Assembly (NCBI GenBank): GCA_007922195.1
Contig: ML681991.1
Location: 48,367,742 to 48,431,741 of the forward strand
From: Podocnemis expansa
Lineage: Eukaryota; Chordata; Testudines; Podocnemididae
Length of the DNA: 64,000 nt
Direction: 5' to 3'
Positions 55,510 to 64,000 of this stretch are shown here, piece after piece (within the stretch, counting starts at the first letter, position 1; every line of letters begins with the position of its first letter). Made by a program: the position numbers and the translations under genes. The notes beneath the pieces were generated by a model. That model was given only the letters and a program-made list of their open reading frames with translations. It ran no database searches and was not told the origin of the DNA.

Positions 55510-57180
55510 ATCCTGCTTTGCTGTGCTAATTTAAAGAGTTCTTTACTATAGATTGTGATTAAGTCTCCTCCAAGCCTACAAACACTTGCTGTCATAGCTA
55601 TATTGGCTAGACAAGTGGAAAAAAATCACACCGTCTAGTTGACAAGAGTTTTGCCCGCAGAACTCAAGTGTGGATGCATCTATGCTTCCAGAACAATGAT
55701 TTGGTTGGTGTCATGCCAGGAGGTGGTGTCATTACACCGGCAAAACTCCTCTTGCTGGTATCATACACAGTTTCTCCACTAGAAGGCTGTGTCAGCCTAG
55801 TTACACCAGGAAGACCAGCACAAGCAGGTTCTTAATTATTTATCTGAATAAGTAGAAGCAAATCAGTAAGGAATTTCATCCCAAACAACTGATACAAGTG
55901 GTCTCAGGCTCCTACCCATAAAATGTCCTAGGAAGGCCTTGGAATTATAGAAGACAATGCTTTAAAAGAAAGAGGATTATGCTTTTTGCAAGATAATGCT
56001 ATGTCAGGCCTCAGTCTGATGGATATGGAAGAATTCGCCCTCAGCCAGCTCTTTTAAAATTTGTGGATGCAAGCTATCTGGACCTCCTGATTTAAAAATG
56101 ATTAATTATAACAGGTTCCTTTTAACATCATCTGGAGATACTAACAGAATGAAAAGAATGTTACACTGATCATGTGATAAGATATCTGTTCTTCCCACAA
56201 AAGAGAAGAGAAATATTTATTCCTCTTCTTTCTCAGTATTGAAAATTCCACCATTACCATCTATCAAGTGAGCAGTACTACTAATAGGATTCATTTGGCT
56301 CCTAAAGTATTATTTAAAACTCCTTTTTAATGTCCATGTCTCTACTGACCAGAGACCTCTCATGTTGTCTCATGCTTCAGTTATTAATTTTCTCCAATTA
56401 CTGTCTTCTCAATTATATTCATGACTATCAACTTCCCCTTTCTTACATATGTTACATTATATTTTAAAAATTCTTTATAGTTGCTTTTACTTCCTGTATA
56501 AAAGGGATGGACTTTTCAAGCAGCAAAACCTTCCTTTTGATTGTGGCATTTTGGTGACTTGGAAAGGTATTCTCAGATAATTGCCAATTATCATTCAAAT
56601 TGTTGTGATTAAATCCTCCTGCCCAGCTGACATGGTTTCCACTTATTTTCAGCTTTGTAAAATGGGCATGATTAAAGCCCAAAGTATGTACATTAAATGT
56701 CTGAAATTCATTCTCTTTGGACATTAAAAGTAAGGAAATAGAAAGAGGGGAGGATTACTGTACAATGAGCAGAAGATACATTACAGATTGGGGGCTAGGA
56801 AGGGTGGCTATACTGTACAATGGGCACTAGAGGCAGCATGAGTAGGGAAGGGAAGAGTTGCTGTGTTGTATAATGGTCACAATTAGAACAGCACTCTGTT
56901 CCAAAACCTGAGGATGTGTTTGAAGTATTAATAGCGTCCAGTTGTTCACAGAATTAGCTGTGAGCCAGGCCTACCACTAGACCATTGTGAAAGCAGATTC
57001 CAAGCTGTATGCCACGAAAAATACTTATCGAGGACTGTTTCCATATACTTGGTTGTCATTTGGTGTGTCCTTAGCTGCTGCTACTTTCCAAATCTGCATG
57101 GAGGGATTAATGTAGGGAGTTTCTCCTGTGGAAGCATATTTGGATGATGCAAATCACAGGAACCACAGAACATGGCTAAC
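55510..57180. other. No gene recognised
   Basis: AT-rich, mostly short frames. Nothing I can assign. Confidence 0.5.
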
Positions 57181-57410
57181 TCTAACAAAATAAAGGAATT
57201 AGTTGAGGAAGTGGACTGGACTGAAGAACTCCTGGATCTAAAGGTGGAAGAGCCTTGGAACTGGTTCATGTCAAAATTGCAGGAATTATCTGAGGCCTGC
57301 ATCCCAAGGAAGGGGGAAAAAATTCATAGGCAAGGGTTTTAGACTAAGGTGCATGAGTAAGCATCACAGACAGGCAATAAAGTGGTTTATGGACGTGTGT
57401 GGCTATAAAA
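57180..57410 (+). mobile_element. CR1 LINE fragment (ORF2 linker)
   Basis: Collinear with 61130-61340 inside the large CR1: GAAGTGGACTGGACTGAAGA, CTCCTGGATCTAAAGG, GAATTATCTGAGG and AAATTCATAGGCAAG. Confidence 0.75.
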
Positions 57411-57438
57411 GCCCAGCAGAGGAAAAGAGGGGCTAGTA

Positions 57439-57700
57439 CAGGGGTCTGCAACCTGTGGCTCTGGAGCCTCATGCAGCTCTTTCGCTGACCTCTTGTAGCT
57501 CTGGGCTCTACACAACCTCCACTCCCCTGCCACTGAGGGCTCCTGTGGGCAGCCTGCACCAAGTTCTGGGCCTCCCCTGCCACCAAGGGACTCTGTGGGG
57601 AGGTCTGATCCTAGTTCTAGGTTCCCACCCCCCTCCAGGGACCCTGGGGCATATGCCCTGGCCTAGCTCCCCTACCTCCCACCAGGAAGCTACATCAACT
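57439..57700. mobile_element. hAT-like element, left end
   Basis: CAGGGGTCTGCAACCTGTGG, GGAGCCTCATGCAGCTCTTT is the start of a common hAT-like type. The right end is lost in GC-rich DNA before the TIR element at 57720. Confidence 0.5.
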
Positions 57701-57719
57701 GTGGGTCTCAAAACAATTA

Positions 57720-58000
57720 GACTATGTCCACACTAAGGAGGCTAAATCAATTTAACTTAAGTCAATTTAAGGTAAATCGATATAACAGTCATTAAAAAGA
57801 TTTAAGGTAAATTGAGTTAACATGTCCCCACTAGAAACCCAAATCGAATGAGCATGTCCATGGACAGGACTTCCTAGTTCAATTTAGGGGAGGGGCAACA
57901 TGGAAGGTGTAGTAACATGGTCCCCAAGATGGGCCATGATGCCACCCAATCTCCTGCCCAGCTCTCCTGGGGAGAGCCAGGTAGCAGGGTAAAACCACCC
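57720..58000. mobile_element. TIR DNA element, left part (TTTAAATC type)
   Basis: GACTATGTCCACACTAAGG at the left, TTA before it, then AATCAATTTAACTTAA-type words and GGTCCCCAAGATGGGCCATGATG, the decayed core hairpin of the family. The right terminus was not found. Confidence 0.55.
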
Positions 58001-58636
58001 CCACCAGCTCTGGGCTCCCTGACCCTAGCCAGGATGAAGGCATCCCCTATGCCCGGCTACAGCCTTGTGGCTCAGCCAGACATGGGGGAGAAGGGGAAAT
58101 CAAGACCCAAGTGATCTTCAGTGGGATTCTTCCTGTCCCTTGAGGAGAACAACAAAGATGAGACAAGATTCTGATGATCAATAATCACTCAAGAAGGGGT
58201 ACTATAAAGAGGGTTTGGGGGTGTATGGTCACTGGGAGACAACCATGGGCAGAAGACTGTCCTCTTGGGATGGATTTCACCTGAACAGGGAGAGAAATAA
58301 ACTTCTAGGATAGAGGTTGGCACAGCTGACTAAGAAAACTTTAAATTAGGAGTTTAGGACAGATGGTTGGGAGATGCCCTGGTAAAGTTATTTTAACATT
58401 GAGAAGAAGGAAAATCAAAGAGGAAAGGACACAGCAATGGGGAGCAGAATGGACACTGAGAGACAGGTGTGACAGGCTCTTCCCCAAATCTGGTGTGATG
58501 TGGCACTGTGGCCTCATGGAGTCCACTCCCAAACCACTACTTACCTCGCTTTACTAGATGACTACTCACTCTTGGGTCAGTTGACACCGGGATCCTGTGT
58601 GTAATTGGTTTGGGGCAGCGGATGTGCATCCACTAT

Positions 58637-59447
58637 GTCTACGTCTACATTGCAGAGCATTTTCAAACAAAAACTTTTTTAAAAATTATTTCAAAATATA
58701 TTTTGAATAATTATCTCAAAATAACTTTTTTCAAAAATACTATTTCTGGAGAAAGGTCCAGGGGCAGCTCCTTGTCGTGAAATACTGTGGCTTTTTTTTT
58801 TTTTTAATGTGAAATTCTACACCAAACTTTTTTTTTCAAAAAAAAAAAAAAAGAAAAAAAAAAAGCCAATGGAAGAGACAGGCAGGCTTTTATGAAAAAA
58901 GCCTTTTTTTGGGTCCATTGATGGCTTTTTTTGAAAAAGTTATCTTGAAAAAGGCTTTTCCTTTCAAAAAATGTGTCGAGTTTAGCTTTTTCGAAAAAGC
59001 ACACCAGCATCTCGAAATACCAAAGTGCTTTTTTGGCAATGCTGAACCTGGTTTAGTTTTGAAAAAAAGCTTTTTTCAGGATAGCTTTTTTGAAAAAAAG
59101 CCCTTGCCGAGAGTGGCAAAGGCTTTTTTCAAAAAAGCCATCACTGAGCGTGGCAAAGGCTTTTTTCAAAAGAGCCTGCCTATCTCCTCCACTGGCTTTC
59201 TTTTTCTTTTTTTTTTTTCTTTTTTTTTTCCAGAAAAGAAAAGCCAGTGAAGACTTTCACTTTAGGGAAAAAAAAAAAAAAAGCGGTGGTATTTCAGGAC
59301 AACGAGACTGTCCCCAGACCATTCTCCTGAAATAGCATTTTTTAAAAAAATATATATATTTTGAGGTAATTATTCTGAATATATTTTGAATTTTTTTAAA
59401 AAAAAATGTTTTTTTTTTTGAAAATGCTCTGCAATGTAGATGTAGCC
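58637..59447. mobile_element. TIR DNA element, TTTTTTGAAAAAAG type
   Basis: Left end GTCTACGTCTACATTGCAG and right end CTGCAATGTAGATGTAGCC are inverted for about 30 bp including GAGCATTTTC/GAAAATGCTC, flanked by TAT at 58634-58636 and 59448-59450. The body is runs of TTTTTTCAAAAAAGC with a central fold. No transposase; the frames seen inside it are low-complexity Lys/Phe strings. Confidence 0.85.
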
Positions 59448-59602
59448 TATGTGCCTAGAGGACAGTTCCCAAGCAAGCACCCTCAATCCTCAGACCCCAC
59501 ACCAGGAACCCGTGTCCCACAGAGATTGAACCCAACCCCAAGCTCCAAAACTCATACCCATCCGTTTGACACTGAAATGGATCATGCCAAGCCACTTTCA
59601 TA

Positions 59603-59685
59603 GAATCATAGACCCATAGGGGTGGAAGAGACCTCATGAGGTCATCTAGTCCAATCCTCTGCCAAAAGAAGCAGGATATGCAGCT
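59603..59685 (-). mobile_element. CR1 LINE 3' end, short
   Basis: ATAGAATCATAGACCCATAG, GGGTGGAAGAGACCTCATG, AGGTCATCTAGTCCAATCC: complement of the CR1 3' terminus. Confidence 0.85.
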
Positions 59686-59689
59686 TCTA

Positions 59690-60400
59690 AAGTTCACACA
59701 GCTACAGATAAAACAAATATTATTTATTGATTGGATTATGATTTTAAATTAGTATATAGCAGTCAGAAGTTGCCACAATCAGAAACATAGGAGGTAAACC
59801 ACATACTATCTAACAACACTGTCTAGGTTCACACTTTAACTTGTTTTTCTCTTTCTACCCTCAAGTCTGGCTGTTTGGTGGTTTGCAGTCATCTCTGCCT
59901 ATTTATAGATGAGTCCTAATTCTTCTTTTAGATGTTTCAAGATGGAGTTTCTCTGTCAAAAAGCTCCAAGCCATTAAAAGTGTCTCTCTTTGTTTCCAAA
60001 CCTTCTGAACTCCTCCCTTTTTGTGCTTCTGTTTGATTCTCTTTACTTCTATCTGAGCCAGGGAGGGTATTTGCATAGCCTTTTTCATAAAATTCTCCAA
60101 CTGCTGTGCTGAGATAGTCTTGAGGCTCTGTGCTAAGTAACATGCTTCACATTTGTACACATACATGATGCTGCAGGAAACATAACACCATGGTGATCAC
60201 ATAGAATATGTTATGAGTATTGGTAAAGGAACCTTGCATGGCATAATTGTCATCAAACCATACAATCACCATGCAAAAGTGAACAGAAAAATCATATAGA
60301 GCATAGCCCAAGGGTGCACGGAGATGTGTCACATGATAGAAAGTTTGTGTAGATACCATTCTGATAGGTGATACTGGTGGTAGAATGGCCACAATGAATC
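59690..60400 (-). repeat. LTR-like dispersed repeat, copy 4
   Basis: On the minus strand: ATAGAATGTG-like and GTAACATCA-like boxes at 60250-60160, then GTGAAGCATGTTAC, and near 59700-59760 the 3' edge AATCCAATCAATAAATAA with TGTTTTATCTGTAGC. Same order as copies 1 and 3, inverted. Confidence 0.5.
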
Positions 60401-61717
60401 ATTTAAAGCATGTGAGCAAATTCAAAAAGCAAAAATTATTTGCACACCTATGCCTGTGTAATAAAATAAGGGAAATTGATCTCCTTGTAGAGGAAGTGAA
60501 ATCAGATATTAAAACAATAATAGAAATGTGGTGGAATACTAATCATGAATGGTGTACAAGTGGTGAGGGTATGTGCTGCTTAGAAAGGACAAATATAAAG
60601 GCAAAGGTGATGGAGTAGCATTGTATATCATTGATGAGGTAGACTGTAAAGAAATTAGAAGTGAAGGAATCAATCAGACAGAGTCTACCTGGGTAAATGT
60701 CACTTTGGGTAAGAAAGCTACTGGAGCTTCCCCAGGGATAGTGGTTGGTGTGGGCGACAGACTTCCAGGATCTGATTTGCAGATGGACAGAATCCTGTTG
60801 AATGCTTTTAATGAAGTAAATACTACTGGAAACTTTGTGATTATGGGAGATTTTATCTTCTCAGATATAGACTAGAAGAGAAATGTTAGTAGTAATAATA
60901 GGTCCCAGATTTAAATGGGTGTGACTACTTCTGGATTCCTTTACAAAACAGTTACTGATCCTACAAGCAAGGATGCCATCTTAGGTTTGGTATTGGTAAG
61001 TAGTGAGAACCTCATGGAAGAACTGGTTGTGGGGGCAACCTTGATTCAAGCAACCACAAGCTAACTCAGGTCAAACTAAATAGAAAACAAACAAAAATAG
61101 ACATGTGACTACTGTCTTTGACTTCAAAAGATTAATTTAAAAAAAAAATAATGGAATTATTTAGGGAAGTGAGCTGGACTGAAAAACTACTGGATCCAAA
61201 GGCTGAGAAGGCTTGGGGTCTTTTAAGTCTAAGCTGAAGGAATTATCTGAAGCTCAAATCGCAAGGAAGGAGAAAAAATTCATAGGCAAGAGATGTAGAC
61301 CAAGCTGGATAAGCAAGCATCTCAGGTGTGCAATTAAGAGAAATCAGAAGGCCTATAAACAGTGAAAGATGGGAAGCGTCAGCAAAGAAAGCTACCTATT
61401 GGAGGTCAGACCATGTAGAGGTAAAGTGAGAAATACCAAAAGTCAAGTAAAGCTGGACCTTGCAAATTGAATTAAAAGGCAATATAAAAATGTTTTATAA
61501 CCATATAATCAGAAAGAAAACAAATGAAGAAGTGGGACTACCAATCATTGAGGCTTGGGTAGAGGTAAAAGATAATCTAGGCATGACTGACTATCTAAAC
61601 AAATACTTATCCTCTGATTTTGGTGTTGGGACCAATCTTACTAACATTTTTTATTACTGACCTTGGCACAAAGCCTGGGAGTGCACTAATTAAGCTTGTG
61701 GCTGAAAAAAGGTGGGA

Positions 61718-62155
61718 GACTATATCTACACCTAAAATCTTCGTTCAGACTTGCTTAGTTCAAATGAAGTAGTTCAAAAGTTAGTTCTAACTAAGCACCT
61801 TTTTTTAGGTCAAACTAACTTTTAGTTTTAACTAGCTGTGTTTTTTTTAGTTCGAACTAACTTTTTAGTTTGAACTAAAAAACGTGCTTAGTTCAAACTA
61901 GCTGCTAGTTTGAACTTATTTAGTTCAACCTAGCATGTCTACATTGTGCTAGTTCAAACCAAATATGCAAATTAGTTCAAACTAAGCAGTTAGTTCGAAT
62001 TAACCAGTCAAACTAACTAGTGCGAACTAAGCTTTGCTTAGCTCAAGCTAAAAATATTTTTAGTTCAAACTAGGCAAAGCCTAGTGTAGACAGGATTCTA
62101 TTAGTTTGAATTAAGGCTTTATAATGTGAACTAATTTGCTAGTGTAGACATAGCC
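61718..62155. mobile_element. TIR DNA element, TTAGTTC type, nested in CR1
   Basis: Ends GACTATATCTACACC and GTGTAGACATAGCC are inverted, flanked by GGA and AGA. The body is almost wholly TTAGTTCAAACTAA-type words, as in 8322-8703. Confidence 0.8.
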
Positions 62156-62491
62156 AGAGGTATTACCAAGAAAGAGAAAGATTGGGATATTGTACAAGAA
62201 GATCTGGCTGACCTTGTAAAGAAGATTATTAAAAAGGAGGAAATTTAACAGTGGAAAGTGGAAAGTAACACATTTAGTGACAATTTTTTTTAATAAACTA
62301 GAAGCACATGATTTGAAAGTAATATCGAAGAAAGAGAAGTGTTATTGGTTGATCACAGGACACCTGTGAGCCACCAAAGTGATATGGCCATGAAAAAAGC
62401 TAATGCAGTCCCCTACTAGGATACATCAGGTGAGGTATTTCCAATAGATACAGGGAGGAGTTAGTACAGTTATACAAGGTGTTGGTCAGAC

Positions 62492-62758
62492 CAGGAGTGT
62501 CGCTGCTCCAGGGAAGGACCTGGGGCACCGGCCCAGGCCCTGCCCCCTGCCCGGGACAGGGCCAGGAGCTGCCACCATGGCTGCAGGGGCTGGGCCCCAG
62601 ATCCCCGGCCAAGGACGGGGCCGGAGTGGCTGCTGGGCCCCGGATCTCCAGCCTAATAGGGCTGGAGACCAGGAGAGGCGGAGCCCCACAGGACCCGGGG
62701 CACTGGCACCAGGGTTTGGGGCATGGGTCCTGTGTGCCCAGCATTAGCGATGCCCCTG
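62492..62758. mobile_element. hAT-like GC-rich MITE, nested in CR1
   Basis: Left end CAGGAGTGTCGCT and right end AGCGATGCCCCTG are inverted with 3 mismatches. Flanks GGTCAGAC and TGTCTGAC match at 6 of 8 bases, as expected for a decayed hAT target duplication. The insertion splits the CR1 region that reads ...LVRP / ...TVCSSG. No coding sequence of its own. Confidence 0.75.
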
Positions 62759-63629
62759 TGTCTGACCTCATTTGGAAAACGGTGTGCAGTTCAGGTCCCT
62801 CATGTTAAAGAAACATGAATGGAAACAGAGACAGCTGCAGAGAAAGGCTACTGGGATGATCCACATAATGGAAAACCTGTCTTACGAAAGGAGACTTAAA
62901 GAGGTTGGCTTGTTTAGCCTAACCAAAAGAAGGCTGAGGGGAGATATGATTACTCTCCATAAACACATGAGAGGGGTAAATACCAAGAAAGGATAGGAGT
63001 TATTTAAATCCAACACCAATGTGGCCACAAGAGCAGATGAATATAAACTGACCAGCGGGAACTCCAGTTTTGAAATTAGATGCAGGTTTCTAACCACCTG
63101 AAGAGTGAAGTTCTGGAACTGCTGCTCATGGAGAGCAGTGGGATCAAAACACCTAGTTCACTTCAAGCCTGAGCTTGATAAGTTTATAAAGGGATGGAAT
63201 AATGGGATATGGGATTTGGCAACTAACTTCTCGTTGACTACTAGCAATAGATATTCCAAATGGCCTGTGGTCGGTTGTTTGATTGTGTGGGTTCTGAGTC
63301 ACTACAATCTGTCTTGGGTGTCTCCCTGATGCGACTTGAGCACATGCTCAGGGTTTAGTTGATCACTATTTCTGGGATCAGGAGAGAATTTTTCCCCAGA
63401 GCAGATTAGCAGAAACTCTGCAGTGGGGGGTGGGGTGGTTATCTTGTTCTGCAGCATGGGGGAGGACTCGCCACTAGTGGATTCTCTGTAACTCACTCAT
63501 AGGAAAGGGGTCTATTACAAAAGTGGGGAGCAGAAGTTCTGTGGCCTGCGGAGTTCAGGAGGTCATACTACATGATCATAATGGTCCTTTCTGACCTTAA
63601 AGTCCAGGAGTATTTCAGTCTATGGGGAA

Positions 63630-64000
63630 TGAGAACACTGGTGCCGCACCAACGACTGGATTCCTTCCTCCAGTGGTATGAATCTTACTGCCTTTGTGTG
63701 AGGGCCTGGGTTTTAACCCCTCATGAATACAATTCATTTTGAAAGGAGGAACTATCATGAAAATTGCACTTTAGAAGAGGCTAGTGACAGCAAGAAAGAG
63801 ACGGCCTGGGCTAGGGATATCAAAGGCCAACAGCAGGCAGGACACTTTAGAAAGCCCTACTTTGTGAGTGACGCTGCATTTATCTCTGATTCTCATCACA
63901 CATGCTCTATGAGTGGCTAATAAGGCTGAGTGTTGAAGGGACTGAAACAGGTAGGAAGCACTTTAAACTGCTCAGCTACCCAGCCAGGACCCGCGTACCT
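63630..64000. other. No gene recognised
   Basis: Ends the window; a 65-codon frame at 63723-63920 matches nothing I know. Confidence 0.5.

Larger units (their letters stand above)
60400..63630 (+). mobile_element. Large degenerate CR1 LINE
   Basis: In order: endonuclease pieces (EMWWNTNHEW at 60525; DGVALYIIDEVDCKEI at 60605-60655; VIMGDFIFSDID at 60840-60875, the GDFN motif lost), a linker (61130-61500), RT end (ITDLGTKPGSALIKL at 61655-61700), then after two nested elements the C-terminus at 62772-62996 (QLQRKATGMI, LSYERRLKEVGLFSLTKRRLRGDMI). The CR1 3'UTR follows to about 63630 (GTTTAGTTGATCAC, CTGACCTTAAAGTCC, TCAGTCTATGGGG). The RT fingers and palm centre are missing. Many stops; inactive. 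Confidence 0.85.

Noticed and set aside
58804..59335. Phe/Lys-rich frames on both strands
   Set aside because: Products of A/T-run words inside a TIR element; not coding.
1..64000. tRNA, rRNA, CRISPR arrays, or bacterial operons
   Set aside because: No cloverleaf with an intact A/B box pair, no rRNA words and no regularly spaced identical repeats with unique spacers were seen. All evidence is for vertebrate nuclear DNA.

Overview
The window is nuclear DNA from a vertebrate, most likely a turtle; a softshell or other cryptodire would fit. Four things point there: many CR1 LINE pieces, several Penelope-like elements (PLEs) with GIY-YIG domains, a Tx1-type (L1 clade) LINE, and many hAT-like and short TIR elements that open GG(C/G)(T/C)ATGTCTACAC. 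Two ribonuclease A superfamily loci are the only protein-coding genes I recognise. Species assignment is inference. No bacterial, phage, CRISPR or tRNA features were seen.

Genes. An intact-looking RNase A-like gene lies on the minus strand (coding exon 24863-25327, poly(A) signal about 24530, splice acceptor 18 nt before the ATG). It predicts a secreted, strongly basic 154-residue protein. His12 is kept, His119 is Arg, there is a 4-residue deletion just before the Lys41 region, and both partners of the Cys40-Cys95 disulfide are missing. About 7.5 kb away, on the plus strand, is a related pseudogene (17417-17796) with the same exon layout and the same loop deletion, but with a frameshift and a lost C-terminus. 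The two loci face each other (convergent).

Architecture. The RNase loci sit between copies of an older tandem segmental duplication: copy A (about 1-9600), copy B (about 29340-41700), a fragment C (about 43900-44400) and a partial copy D (about 48540-52480). A and B share single-copy-like blocks and the same old CR1 insertions, but carry different later insertions. Each therefore serves as an empty-site control for the other. These comparisons give the target-site size of the TTTCGAAA-rich TIR elements (3 bp) and date a PLE hairpin and a hAT element as post-duplication.

Region by region: 1-9.6 kb copy A with TIR elements, a PLE tail and CR1; 10.06-13.35 kb dead Tx1-like LINE (minus); 13.9-17.05 kb CR1 tail, TIR and hAT pieces, PLE (minus); 17.4-17.8 kb RNase pseudogene; 18.4-20.9 kb two copies of an LTR-like repeat; 22.0-22.8 kb PLE reverse transcriptase (plus); 24.5-25.35 kb RNase A-like gene with a hAT element in its intron; 26-29.3 kb mostly unique, with a TATA-like box; 29.3-41.7 kb copy B with CR1, a hAT, and a head-to-head PLE containing an open chimeric frame; 41.7-48.5 kb mostly unique, with exon-like and 3'-end-like pieces of unknown origin; 48.5-54.9 kb copy D, TIR elements, a long inverted repeat and a PLE; 55-64 kb unique DNA, TIR elements and a large degenerate CR1 (60.4-63.6 kb) holding two nested elements.

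All alignments were made by eye. Repeat boundaries are approximate unless a target-site duplication is stated.
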